Part shown: piece by piece, positions 12,486-25,690 of the stretch | Layout of the letters: each line of letters opens with the position of its first letter | Position numbering within the stretch: the first letter of the stretch is position 1 | DNA from: Acanthopleura granulata | Taxonomy: Eukaryota; Mollusca; Polyplacophora; Chitonida; Chitonidae | DNA: 64,000 bases | Assembly (NCBI GenBank): GCA_016165875.1 | Contig: JABBOT010000011.1 | Coordinates: 12,029,766 to 12,093,765 of the forward strand | Reading direction: 5' to 3' | Made by a program: the position numbers and the translations under genes | Notes under the pieces: generated by a model | Told to the model about the DNA's origin: nothing | Database searches by the model: none | Seen by the model: the letters and a program-made list of their open reading frames with translations, nothing else

Positions 12486-15404
12486 GTCAGATCGGGACCA
12501 TATACAAAAATATCGTCTTTGTAATTTTTTCTCTCAGCTTAATTGTTTGGTCAAGATTAACAAATACATGCATCCATATAAGATTAAACTAGGTGCAATG
12601 CATGCATCATTTACATATTTCTGAATTCCGGTAGAAACCCCCTTTCATGTCTCACCAGGTATATGAAAAGCGTCCAAATTCAGCCAAAACAGCTCTGTGG
12701 TCAGTAGCGGGAGTCTAGGCTGAGTCATTTTGGAAGAATGATTTATCAAAGGCGTCTTTGTACGCAACTGTTTAACATTGACTTTACCAGTATTTGGATT
12801 TAGTTAGTGGAACAGATATGTGTGTGAAAGGCATTCAAGGATCACAGTATGCATGAAGGTTGTTTAAAAGGCATTTTTGTCAACTGACAGTTGCAAGCAA
12901 GTAATACGGCTTCGGGAATATGCGGTAACGCTGTTATTAAAATGTTATCGTAACATACACAAAGATGCTTTAATATGTAAATTCCATATTATGCAACTGT
13001 TCCAAACATTTGCATCAGGAATTCTCTACCCTTCACATGAATGGAAGACTTACGTCACAGTGCTTCTTGGACAACTGTTTAAATATGAACACGTGCTGGT
13101 ATGTTTCCTTGGTGACACGGGCAGTTACTGTTGGGTATGTCTGCCACAACATCACACGGCGCGGAATTCTGTTCCATGAATGGAGACGATTGCTTCATTC
13201 TTTTTACCAATTCCGGGCGCTTTACGCAACTTCCCCGTTTACACATAGAGTGCTATGCCATAGATCAAACCTAACTGGTCGGCTAACGAAGCTGTTAATA
13301 ATTCTCATTTTGTTGAGCTGTGAAGTGTTCAGTATTTCCAGAAGGATAAAAATGACAGAGCAACAGATAGGGGTAGCTGGACCATGTAGCGCATATGCCG
13401 TAACCATTCAACCATTCTTAAAGTAATGGTCAGCCATTCGTACTTTCGGTCGGGGAATAACAAACCCACGAGAACATAACTTGTTTAGGTGGCATTTAGA
13501 AGTTGGGATGGTAGTAAATTCTAAAGATATTCTAACGGTTTAAGCGCCTTTCATCAGCAATCCATGTTCTGAAGGCGACACTTAGAAACCATCAGATAGA
13601 ACCATGGGTTTAACTGACGACGATTCCTGTATGGACGGAAGCGTCTCCAACATCTGCAAGCGATGAGAAAAGATTTCACGGTCTGCTTGAACAAATATTA
13701 ACAGAGATCCTCCGCTAATTAAACAAGATGGCCATCGAGTTAGGAGAAGAGAACTTCAAGTATCCCGTCCATTTGGCCCTGCCTTGTTTAATTTTCCGTG
13801 TACGCAGAGATTAGTGCAAATTTACTCGTATGTCCACTCCCGAAAGCTGAAACGTTGGCAATGAAGGTAAGGTCGGTAGCGAAAGCAAGTGGACACAGAA
13901 GCAGTGAGCGTCTACAGCCATATATAGACACTCGATCTGTGTCCAGTGGCAGGGAATCGCTCGCCATGAACACATAAATGTCTCTACATGCTTCCTGCCC
14001 CGCGTTTGCCATAGCTTAAATGTCAATCATTTAAGGCGGTCATTCCAGAACAAAACGTACCTGTTGCACAACAAGACTGCTCATCCACTCTGTATATTGG
14101 CATTCTACAGAAAGAATACCTTTCCTTGTTAAAATCTTTATTGTTTTTTTTTATTTTTTTAATATTTGGAAAGTTTTGAAATTTTTCAGGAAATATTTCC
14201 AAGGCTTCAGATATCCTTAATTTGTATAATCTTTTACGAAAGGTTTCAAATACACAGGATTTTTGTGGTTTAAGTGAGGTGGTAAACTTTCGAATCTGGG
14301 CTGAGTATACTATACTGGTGTATATAAGGTACACGTGTGAATATTTAAGCAAGAATCTTTGCGATTACTGCATGTCAATATACAGTGGTTTTAATAACAA
14401 TATTAAATGTATTATTAATATAACGGTATTTACAATTATTTTCGGAATCACATAACGTCACTAATTAGCAACTGATTCTAATGTTTTTAAACCGACTTAT
14501 GTAGGCTAGTAATTTAAAAGATTGTTTTTGGTTGAACCATGAACTGACTCGTAGTCCGATTGTTCTGCACATGAACATTGTTGTCCTCGCCTTTATTTAA
14601 AAAGTACTATACATCTCTGGAAATAACCACTTAAACAAAATTATAGTTAAGTTGGTTTCCTTATTATTCACTTAACACAGAAGTTATATAATAAGTAAAT
14701 AATAAATCAATAACAGGCATCACTTCCTCGATCTGTCTTTTATATAGTGCAAACTAGCTTAATTCAGAACGACTGGGTGATAGTAGTAACGTTGTTGGAA
14801 CGTTTTTATATTGTACACCGTATGTCACGCTGTCACGGTCTCAGTAAAAGTATCAGCGAATGATGGAATGTGTCGTCGTGAAGTTCAGCCAGACAGGTGG
14901 TTAGGGCACCTCCAAACAGTCGGTTACGCAGACTTATCCGGCAAAATCAGTTCCCGTTATGTCTGAGACCGGGAAATACTCTCCAGCCTCTAACACTCAG
15001 ATGTTAATCCTATACATGACCAGGTTCTATCCATGCGCTATGGCGAAGTTGTTTACCGATGTTTTGGCGGACTGTGGACAATCCATGTTCACATTCATGC
15101 AAACACAACATCTTCCGTGGGCTAAGACCGGGCTGAAATATGGAATTGAGGAAGCTATATTGGCTTTTCGAAGGAAAAAAAATTACCAAATCAGCGGGAG
15201 AAAGTAAAAACGTATCTCGTCAGCGAGAGCGTTTCCACGTTGAGGAAAGCGCCTTATAACAATACATTCTTTATTTGTTGGGGGTAATTGTGGCTAAATA
15301 CATTTACAATTGTACATATTGCAGGTGAAAATGAAAGGCTCTGATCTCAGCTAAATGTCCATTTTATGATCATACCACTGGTTTTGGGCTTGTAATCTCT
15401 CCCT
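12486..15404. other. Non-coding, nothing recognised
   Basis: Several frames of 60-138 aa overlap between 12877 and 13426 and between 13788 and 14352. None carries a recognisable domain or splice-consistent partner. There are T-rich tracts near 14140-14165. Confidence 0.5.
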
Positions 15405-15660
15405 CAAAAAAGAAACTCATGTGCTGCATATGGTGGTGACACCAGATGATCAGATGAAAATAGACGCCAAAGTCGACTTTGGTATACCAGTCGTCTACCA
15501 AAATGGGCGTTCCGGGTCAATAGTCGCAAGACCAGTTTCCAAAAACGACAAATAGCACAAACCACCAAGCAACTAAGAAAATATATAAATATGAAAATTA
15601 AGACGGATTTATGAAAAGAGAAGCAGTTAACAGTTTTCAGTGAAGACGAGAAGACGTAAC
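15405..15660 (-). repeat. Interspersed repeat G, internal part, inverted
   Basis: The reverse complement carries TGAAAACTGTTAACTGCTTC, GGAAACTGGTCTTGCGACTA, TTGACCCGGAACGCCCATTT and GACTGGTATACC in the same order as 5890-6061. It lacks the GACGTAAAACCC end. Confidence 0.7.
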
Positions 15661-16119
15661 TTATCCTAGGCATTCATGTACCATTTTAGTACTTATGGTG
15701 TCGATAGTCAACTATGTGTCAGCAAGGTACAGGAATGCCCACTTGTCACATGGGGTCAACCCTGAATGACTTATGTGATGATTACTGACATTCTGCCTTT
15801 CTCAGATTGTGAGCTGATTGAAAACGACAGCGTATTACGCTAGTTAAGCAGATTTATCATGAGCAAATTCAGCTCCTGTGTTTATTTTTTGGCTCTGTAA
15901 AAGTACATGATGGCGCTGGAATTACGCCGAAGTTAGAGTTAGACTTCACGACATTTATAACCAAGACCAGTGCAGACGGGAGTTCGAACAAGGTTCTGGT
16001 TGTCTCGATTTGGCGTTGCCAGGATGCTTAGTGATTTACCTTCGGCTATTTTGCGGCTCCAACACTGTTAAATTTGATCGGTACCATAAGTTAAATAACA
16101 ACGGACACAGTGTAATATA

Positions 16120-16187
16120 TTAAAAATATAAATAAATAAACAAACAAACAAACAAATAAATAAATAAATAAGTAAATAAATAAATAC
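16120..16187. repeat. (AAAT)n(AAAC)n microsatellite
   Basis: A run of AAATA/AAACA tetranucleotides. Such tails end SINE-like elements elsewhere in the window, but no SINE body is recognised here. Confidence 0.85.
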
Positions 16188-17867
16188 ATGTAAACCCTAC
16201 TTGATAAGTATGGAGTTTTTTTTTTGAAAACATGAGATTTAATTGCGTTCTTTACGTATAACATAAAAACAAGCAAGCAGTAAGTTTCTTCAATGTTACT
16301 AAACCGTTACCGTTATCGTATTCGTGTATGTATGTTTATGTGTAACTTTACGAAACAGCTCTTCTGTGCGAATGGTCAAAGAACGACCTAAAACTTCCGA
16401 CATTAAAAACGAAACCACTGATGACAAAAGGCCACCACCTATATCATATCTTCTCAGTGCGGAAAACTGAGTTGTTCTGGAACGCCCCTACTTTGATGGA
16501 GTCGGCTTTGACAATTGAGCCATTATTAGACGCTCTCACACGTTGATGGAGTCCATGTTTAATTTGGAAAGGCTGTAGTTGAAGCCCGCCCATTTCGACA
16601 GAAATCATTTAACATGTTTAAGGAAATGACCTCAAAGCTTTCATTGTCGTGCGGGAGGTTTTTTTCTTTTTTCTTGTCGGTTTGAACTTTTCCATAAAGA
16701 TACAGTTGTTTCTTGAAGAACGACATTATGACATTCGCCTTGTAATCTTGTCCCTGTTATAATCTACCTTAATCCTGTCTGATCCGGATTATTCCAACTT
16801 TACCTGTGTACTCCACCGCGATTACTCACCTGTGTTCTTAATTACAGGGGTGACTGACATGGTCCTTCTCACTTAATGCCGCTCGGTCGCACTTCAAAGT
16901 AGCTGGGATTATTCCACCTCAAGAAGCTAAATTCTCGGAGCTGTTCGTCTCTGCACGGTGCACGTCTCAAAAATACCACAATCTGCAGAATAACGCCGAT
17001 TCCAGCCACGAAATGAAATTCTAAAGCAGTCCTCTGAGTTCCTTAGTTCGTCTGGGAAAGCCAGACTTTATTTTCTATGACGAGGCCATCCTAGATTTTG
17101 GTGTATCCAGATCAAATCTGGAAAGAACCGATATGCAAGAAACAAGGTTGTACACATAAATCAATGGCTCAGAAGGTGTCTGGCAAGCAAAGCGTGATGT
17201 AATCTCCACAATACGGAACTGTTCCTCCCACAACACGTCCCGCAAGATGGCCAAACTTGATACTACACGCCACCGAGCAGAATACAACAAATAATGTGAC
17301 AGGTATTTAAATGCGATGTCGTATTGAAACTGTAGGTGGCTTTAATTACAGTTTGTGGCATGCGAAACGGAAGAAAAATCGTAAGGGCAGAATGAACAAA
17401 AAAATTAAGGTGGCGTGCATTTGTAACTGATCGATGGTCAAATAATGCGTTGCCAGGTTTTGTTCAAAGCTACAAATGAATCATTAATCAATCAGGCAGG
17501 TACATAGGTTGAGATTAAATCTGGACATGCATGCGCCTTCAGGGAGTGGACAATTTTCAAAGAGTAGGTTCAGTCAAGTTGATCGAAAGTAATGAAATCC
17601 GTGGGGTAAGTAGAAGAAAAACCAAAATTATACTAGATTGTGATGAACTTCAAATTAAGATTTCACAGCTACAAATATCATGTGTTTGCATTAAAAGATA
17701 AACATTGTATTACCCTTACATGGCTTAATTTTAACCTTGTTAATAGAATATAACATCAAGTGATGCTAAAATGTCAAGATGCTGTACTTCACTCATTATG
17801 TGTGACTATATACCTACCATGTCACTCTTGCAAACATATCGACATGTTTTCATTTGTAAATAACTAT

Positions 17868-17914
17868 AACTAACCAATCCATTAACTAACTAATTAACCA
17901 ACTAACTAACTAAC
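17868..17914. repeat. (CTAA)n-rich microsatellite
   Basis: An imperfect run of AACTAACTAATTAACC-type sequence. GCGCTTCAGTGGGTTAAGG just after it is loosely A-box-like, but no B box follows. Confidence 0.7.
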
Positions 17915-18035
17915 ATCAGCCGCGCGCTTCAGTGGGTTAAGGTAGAATGGCCTGAATCTGAATTTCCAATCTTTGTCTTCAGATTGTTGTACAATTTTCA
18001 GTGCTTTTGTTGGATAAAAATGCTCTAAAATTCAC

Positions 18036-18165
18036 CAGACTGTCCCAATATTCATTTCTTCATCTGAACAAAGGTTCACTAAAAATAATCAGCTATCCCG
18101 AACACCCATTTCTTCTTCTGAATAAAGACTGTAAAACTGACCAGTGCACTCCAGTTCTTCATCGA
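18036..18165. repeat. ~60-bp degenerate tandem duplication
   Basis: CCAATATTCATTTCTTCATC and AACACCCATTTCTTCTTCTG occur about 60 bp apart in similar context (ACTGTCCC / GCTATCCC before; TGAACAAAG / TGAATAAAG after). A third, weaker copy may follow (CTCCAGTTCTTCATCG). Confidence 0.5.
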
Positions 18166-20434
18166 ATTCCTTCTATGAGGGTTATGAATATGCACAAACA
18201 AATGCATGCCATAAAGCAGGAACTGGGACATTTTGGTAAGCAGATTTACCCAGGGTCGGGTTTATCTATGGATACGGTATGTTCGATAAGCTTCACCAAT
18301 GAGCCTCATTTCTAAGTGAACGATTCAAAAGAGAAAACACCTGAATCTGGTTTGTTGTGATAGCGAGTTTAAGCTGGCAATAAACGAGGACATTGCATTA
18401 AGCGATTGCTGTTGATCGGCTAATCTACCCAGAAATTTACAGATTGAGGCACTCAGAGAAACTCACATTAGGCACGAACCCTGGGTCCTCTTCTTAAAGA
18501 AAACTGACAAAAACCCAGTCGTTAAGGCAACCATTCACAGCTCTAATCGTTAACTCGTTTGAAGGCTTGACTCCTCAAGTGCCTACATAACGGCGCAGTA
18601 GACGCCGATGGCGGATCGCATAGGCTGTCCCCTGCGCAGTTCAAATAATGGAGGAGATACTTGAAAAGTCAAGCTTCTGGAATTTTAAATACAGTTTTAT
18701 GTCGACTTTTCTTGACAAGCTTGACAAGCGGGACAATTATTTAGAAATTGTTTAGTAATTGACGTGGGAAATTGTCAAGGCTTCTTTGCAGTTGACGTTA
18801 CAATTGTGTAATGTTAAGGAATTAGCGAATCCCGTTTTATTAGGCATTCTGTAGCAAGGAATGCATATACCTTCAAAGGTAATTTCCTTTGAATCAGTTA
18901 TTTGTGTTTCATCCAAAGTTCAGTACAATTGCTTCAAAGTAATAAGTCCTTTAATTCCCTAAGAGAATGTAAGATATATAGTAGGCCTGTAAACACATTC
19001 ACATCATCTAACAATAATATGGAGGAATAAAACACAAAATTTGCTCCTTCTTTCACATATATGAGCCTTAAATAACAAGGGCTTTCTCGATTTTTGTAGA
19101 ATGAATAAATGGTTATGGCCTAACGCCACGTCGGCAATGTTTCAGCCAGATCGTGGCGAACGATGTGTGTGGATGATATTTGTTCGCTTGCCTGTGACGT
19201 TCATATGTTTATATTTCAGTTGACTGTGTTAAATAACACAGTCGGGGGAGAGCGGGTGCATGCCCCATTTCTATTCGTCACATCGATGCATGAGAAGAAT
19301 ATTTTTCGCACTTTGTTTGAATAAAAAAAAAAATGACCACATTAATCGTAGAATGGGGCGACATCGCGTTACGGGAGGGTTCATGTGTATCGCTAATTTT
19401 CTCAGTGATCTGGGTATAAATTGGTAAGGCATTGTGAAATAGTACCTAGGCTTTAGCCAGAAAGCAGTTAGCTTTAATCGAATTCAAAGCTCTAAAACTC
19501 TGTCCCGCAATAGACGATATTTAGTCCAGAAACATTCAAAAGTCATACTTTAAGTTTGTACATTGCACTTGGTTGTATTTGTTTATGTGCAAGAGTGGTC
19601 TTCGAACTACGCCCCATCCCTTGATGAAACGCCCAATTACCTACATACTTACACAGCACGGTGTCAATGATGCCCCAAGCCAGATCACAGCCAGCACTCT
19701 TTACCTTCGAAGGTGCCAATGAGCTTTTCATACGTGCTGACTTATTCCGGCAAACCCCTGATTATGTAACCCTTGAAGTCAAGTTCATGTTCAAGATCTG
19801 GACGCAAACGAAGAAGTATTTACGCCAGGCGATGTCATAAACGTTCTCAGTTTACCGGGCCAAAAATGAACAGTTGTTGTTGGTATTCCGTGGTTGAAAG
19901 GTTTTTACATCATTCATCTATAGCGGTATAAGGGACAGAAAACCAATAGATTTATCGACTGGGAAATTTCTTACCGTTGAACGTTGCTGTAACAAGAAGT
20001 AAGAGCAAATATTAAACTTTCGTCCTCAGAACAAGATGACGTAATATCGTTCTCGGAATGGATATGTAGCTATCGAAGATCGTAGTCGAGATAAACAAAT
20101 GTCGCTTCTTATACAAAACTGTTTCAAATCGTTTTCTGTCAACAAGTTGTTTACCTGCTGGGATAGAAAAAAAACACTGAGAACAAAAACTATGAAAAAT
20201 CTGAAACTATTATGTACCCGAGAGTTGCGCCAGTGCAACTGGAGAGAGCTTCACAGGTTTCTATCAGCGTTCAGAATGTTAGAAATGGATAAGATTCGGT
20301 CTTTCTTGGGTACATGACGTCGATTGCTATAAGCTTCTGACGCCTAAGAGCACTATATCGCTGTTGGTCAATACTATCGAATGCTGGAACCATATAAACC
20401 GCTTTTATATTACTTTAAACTCTTTTATACTCCA
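18166..20434. other. Non-coding, nothing recognised apart from one inverted repeat
   Basis: Only the inverted repeat at 19222 and an A-run near 19323 stand out. Confidence 0.55.
19222..19243. other. Perfect inverted repeat, 10-bp arms
   Basis: GACTGTGTTA and TAACACAGTC are separated by AA. Function unknown. Confidence 0.6.
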
Positions 20435-20495
20435 GGGCCCAATTCACAAAGCTTCGCAAATCAGTTTCTCATAATTTTTCTCGTAAATCAGCATT
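20435..20495. mobile_element. Single arm of the same fold-back family
   Basis: GGGCCCAATTCACAAAGCTTC, then AAATCAGTTTCTCATAA and TTTTTCTCGTAAATCAGC match one arm of the element at 27699. The opposite arm was not found, so this looks like a truncated copy. Confidence 0.6.
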
Positions 20496-23400
20496 AGCTG
20501 CACTTGAACTGACAGCAACAGCACTGGAACTTATGCATGAAGGTGAATCTCTAGAAAAAAAAACCTGTTTCTAATATCAGGGGGAAAAGCAGAGCTTTTT
20601 ACAGCGCGGATAATACACACTTGTCTATTTGTCAGTTTCTAATAATAAATTCTTTGCTATAAAGAAGGACAAATATAGCAGCGAGACCTTCTGAATATGA
20701 GACACGAGAGAGCAGGCTGAGGTCATGGGTGCGTACTTACATGCACACAGAACATGTATACAACAATAGGAGTGTGTGCATCAAGCTCATTTTATTTGCA
20801 GGTTGTATTTGGAGCGGGTGTCGATTTTTACATTCTGCTGCAAGACTGAACTAGGTGAAAGAAAACTTGATCTATATTGAAGGTAAGATCCTAAGATTTT
20901 ATTTATTGTCCCGCATTAAGCAAGAATCAAGTAATTGAATTCTCCTTGTTGGTTGGTATCTTCACCATATGCTTACAATTAATAATATATGAATTTCATA
21001 TGACGACATGGAAAGGTTTATTGGGTGGGGAAAACTGAACAGAGCGTAGCGGAAAGCAGCGCGTCTCCCAGATATACCTGTCAATCTTAAAACTGCAAGC
21101 AAATCAGCCTTGGCTAGATTTGAACACATGAGCTCAGTGGTCAATCTTTGGTCATAGACTAATCAACCAGCGAGTAATGTAAGATGCTAAGTGGGAGGGC
21201 AACGAATATCCTGATTGCCATTCTTTTTTCATCACCCATGGAAAACTGGAAAACATTCACAGAAATACTGTTAAATGTGTTGAATGTACGAATGCTCACG
21301 GCAGTAAATGAGACTTTTTGCTGTATAGGCTACGAGTGCATGTAACGACTTGAATTCACTTTCAATTGCACATAAGCAGAGAAGGCGACAAAAATGCGAT
21401 GAGGACGATGTCCTTGAATAATATAGATACAATCTGCTTTGTAAGAATGAAATTACATTGGGACGGCGGGTTGGGGGTGGGGGTGTTGAAACACTAGTAA
21501 ATTATGTTATCGAGTTATCTATGAAGAATGCGACAAAGGATTTGTTTGGGGGTTTTAAGGAATTATTACACAATCCTATATATGAGATACCAGAACACTG
21601 CGTGAAAAGGTGAAAAACGGGTGGGCTAAAGATAAAAGAAACAATGAAATCCCAACAAGTCGCATCCGCACGCGAGCTACATCATCGGTTATGTCACACA
21701 GCTGTCGTCTGCTGCCTTGAATTGTTTCCCCTCCGTTTCCAACAGAGTCGTTAGACAAGATGGAGCGCGGCTTTATTTGGAAATAGAATAAAAAGCGTTC
21801 TCAAGTTACCAGCTCAGAAATGGCCCTTTGGGATTACGTAATGCCTACCCCATGAGGTCTTTAAGATGTCCAATCTCTAGCTCACCATGACATTGTTTAG
21901 CGTTCCACGATGATTGCTTCACGGTAGGTTGTCAGTGTCATTACTCAGTCAAAGGGAATGACATTTCAGCGACGAATGGAAATCTCTGTCAGGTGTTGAA
22001 TTCAATTACTCTAATTTGCTAATCGCAAATGCCAGTAAAGTCGCTTCCAATAACTGATCACTCTTGTACGAACACTTGTAAGACAAGACGCAAAGAATAC
22101 TTTTTCATTGAAATAAAATTATCCAAAATTCATTAGACCTCATGGCATGTAAATAGCATACAGTGCAATACAAATGAAATTTTAATTCACTCGCACAGAG
22201 GGCCTACCATGGAAAGCACAAATGGTTGTGCTTGTACGGCGTAGTTTTTAATATTTGTTATTCTTCAGATGTTAAATTGTTTCGACAAACTGTCAGTGTA
22301 GAATGAAGAATGTGAAACTCTTCATAGTTGCATTTATAGTGCATTGGAAAATGCTTCTTGATGTGACGTATACGTCCAAAATTACATAACCGCAGATATT
22401 CTCTTACGTAACCAACTAATATTAAAATTAGCCTGCGTGTTATCTTCAAACTTATTAAACCAGCTTAATAAGTCGTCGTTAACCCTGTTATTCACTGATG
22501 TGTGAAATCCGTTGTTTTGTATACTAATGACTGCAATACTCAAATGTTCACTGAATTTAGAACAATATTAATGCATACATGTACTGATATATACATAAAC
22601 ACTGTGCACATCGAAATCAATCAAGAGATAAAGGTGCACAGAACATAAATAATGTGGTAATTGTTTTAGGGTACTCAGTGACACTTCTGACGATTACTGT
22701 CACCCATTTACATGTATATGATCATTAATGCTTATGCGTTACTTTTCGAAAATTGGTGAGTCACCCAGGCCTTTATTTGTACACGGTTTTACACGCCATA
22801 TATAGTAAACCATCATTTTGGAATTTACATGTGGCGAAAATAGGGCTTATAGAGTAAGTATCTAGATCAAACATGAGGCATTTTTTGTTTCATTTTATAT
22901 ATATTTAATTGGTGTAAAGACTCGACAGGAAACCAGAATTCACGTCTGAACACACGCACTTCCTGGAGTACATCGCTTCTATGCCAATGAGAGATATTAT
23001 CTATTTTATATATATATGTTTCATGTTGTACGATATCGTAACTATCATCGATAGGTATCGTGATATCGATATCCCCAATCAGATGATTGTAACGCCTTAT
23101 TCACAACTATACATCTGGATATCACCGCGCGGTCACACCATGGGGTCACGCTCTGCAGCCGTGTTTATTATCTTTATATTTTTCTTTCTTTAATTTCTTC
23201 AGCAAAAAATAACTTTTTAAGATATTTGTCTTTGTTTCTGAGATAACAAGGATAAACTCCTGATTATGCGTTTACAGACAGAAAAACTCGTTCGTGAAAC
23301 GGCTGCTTGTCTTTTGCTCTACCCAATGTACAATAATAGTATCAAAGAGGTGGCCAAGTGCAAAACTCGCCATGGTGTAGTCTGTGTTTTTGTCTTGGAG

Positions 23401-25345
23401 AAAGTCGTGTGTACTACGTGCATAGGAGAAACAATGAGAACACAGCCTGATGTTTACCCGTACTTTGGGGCATAACCATGGTGGCCAAAAAAAAAAAGCA
23501 ATACTCTCTCTCTTTTTCCATAAAAACAAAGGTTATCCGATCGCTGGTGTTATTGACCTCGTTTTTGCAGACATGCTTTATACTTTACCTTGACTTTCAC
23601 GCGTGCAGAAATCATTTCCGCAGGTATTTGGGAAATCATTGATATGCGTGTATACTTGTCTCATTGTGTCGTTTTTGCTGACATAGGCCTACCTGTTGTG
23701 TACGAGCAGTGTGCGAGTGGTATGTTAGGGTGGTTCGCAATGCAGCACTCGTTATCACGACGATACCTCAACCATCATCATCATCATCATCGTTATAAAA
23801 ATAATTTGAAAATATCACACTTATAAACAAGCTAAATACAAATAAATACACTGCAAGCGCGCGAGAGTTCCAAAATAAATAAGCATTTTACTTGCGTAAT
23901 GTGATTTTATATCCGTTTTTCAGTGATGCTGAAAAACCCACGTCTTCTACCTGACACTAAAAATAGAGCCCTAAAATAAAAACAAACAAACTTGTTTGAA
24001 TAGCTGTCAGTCAGCTATTCAATCAATCATGCCGGACAATCATTCGTCCTTGATTCTCGCCACCCACACGTATGCCTTTAACTGCGGAGGGATATGGCGG
24101 ATTGGGTGTTAACTGTCCCTACCAACCAAAACCAATATAAAAGAAATCAATTTATTTGCCTTTTCCTTCTGTCGATTTTATTGATCAGCACATAGATCAA
24201 TATAGGTGTTGTAGCTATCAGGTGTGGTGTAGACTTTGTCCAACAAATGTTACCGACATAAGTCGTTCTCACGCTGACCACGCTACAATGTTATATAATT
24301 GGCCAGCTATATGAAAAGTGAAGATTTTTATTGGTCCGCAGTCAGACGTGATTAGGAAATGTACTAAATGATATATATCTTTAGTCCCCAGTCAGGAATA
24401 CGCGATTTGAATGCAAATAGATGATATACTATGATAATTCTAATGTGCATGTTGCAATAGGCTACATCAGAAAATATGCTGTTATAAGCTATTGGATATA
24501 ATATACGAAAGATCAGAGTATAATAAGCTACACAATTCCATGCTATAACTGACAATATCATATTCTATAACACACCAAGATAGATGCATGTGCTTTAAGA
24601 GGTTACAAAATTGTAACAGGCCATGCCGACAAGAACATGTTTAATTACACATATAATATCTTAAACAAATCAATTAACAAATCAGAAATGGAGGCAAGCA
24701 ATTAAGCAGGCGTGCAATCAAACAGTTAATCCGTAAACTGCGTTAAGAAAGAGGAAGAAAATTAAATTAACAAATAAGGGTGGTGGCATGGTTTAGTTAA
24801 TTCCTCGTCTTTATTATTTAAACTGACACATTGATTCTTCATATAACGTTCAGCTGACGACCATACTCAAAACCTAGATCAGCTGTGTCAATGATTACCT
24901 TACACTGTAAAAAAATTAACAAACACCCTCTGTCTTTGTTACCTTGTTAATTCTGATATCGGATGTCTACATTGAGCTGATCACTTATGCTCGCTCTTAA
25001 CCCCTTTTGTATGTGAATTGGAATCAAATGCAGAGTGTAATTTATTTGTTCCCATTACTCGCTCGAGGGCTACAGTTTACAATATATATATATACATCAT
25101 TAAATCTATAATCAAGGCAAACACTGGGAATTAAGCCAACCCTGACTAACTCAAAGGAGCTAATTCGTCTTTTATTTTGCCTTCTTTAAAACCTGTTATA
25201 TCTGGCTGTCTTTATGATAAGCCATATTTCTCTTCTACCGCCGGTGATATTCCATGTACATGTACCGCTGCTTTCTTTACAGTTTAAATTATCACTCAGC
25301 TCAAAATCACTGATCCGAAGCGCGAACCTGGGTGAGAGCATGCCA
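20496..25345. other. Non-coding, nothing recognised
   Basis: It contains a G-rich run near 21465-21485, a perfect 9-bp inverted repeat at 23998-24020 (GAATAGCTG / CAGCTATTC) and the CAT run. No exon pairs are evident. Confidence 0.5.
23773..23791. repeat. (CAT)n microsatellite
   Basis: Six CAT triplets. They give a run of histidines in one incidental open frame. Confidence 0.85.
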
Positions 25346-25690
25346 CAGGTAACACGCACGGAGGTACAGCGCGTATGTACTTATTTGTCCGCTGTGATCT
25401 TATCAGAGGTTGACAGGGCTAGACGCTATAGCTGGGTAGAACTTGTGAGACAAGCTCTTACTGCGAGGTTCAGTGGGACTCCTTTACCTCCGAGGCGAGC
25501 GCTGTCATATAAGTTACAGTCAGGGTTTTTACCTGTGATTGCAATATATACTTTTCATGCCCACCCTGAGAAACATCGGTAGTGCAGTTAGCAGGTATAC
25601 GAAGTAAAAGGGAAAAGGTATATATGGCGCTGGGTGACCGCAATACAGATTCTCCTTTACAGGTAGGTTCATACTTATCATTTACAGGTA
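25346..25690. promoter_or_regulatory. Second CAGGTA cluster with TATA-like box and donor site
   Basis: Five CAGGTA sites (either strand) begin at 25346, 25530, 25592, 25660 and 25685. CATATAAG (25506-25513) is TATA-like, and CTTTACAG|GTAGGT at 25662/25663 is a usable donor. The stretch is GC-richer than its flanks. It could be a promoter with a short leader exon. The 122-aa open frame across it (25214-25582) resembles nothing I recognise. Confidence 0.22.

Noticed and set aside
13010..13426. 138-aa plus-strand frame, the longest in the window
   Set aside because: It overlaps a 100-aa frame in another phase and a minus-strand frame. No domain, no codon pattern or splice partners that would support a gene.
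16091..16276. 61-aa minus-strand frame rich in FIYLF repeats
   Set aside because: Translation of an (AAAT)n/(AAAC)n microsatellite. The frame at 60630-60848 is the same artefact.
25214..25582. 122-aa plus-strand frame
   Set aside because: No motif, and it spans a GC-richer patch with possible promoter signals. A single unsupported exon was not called.
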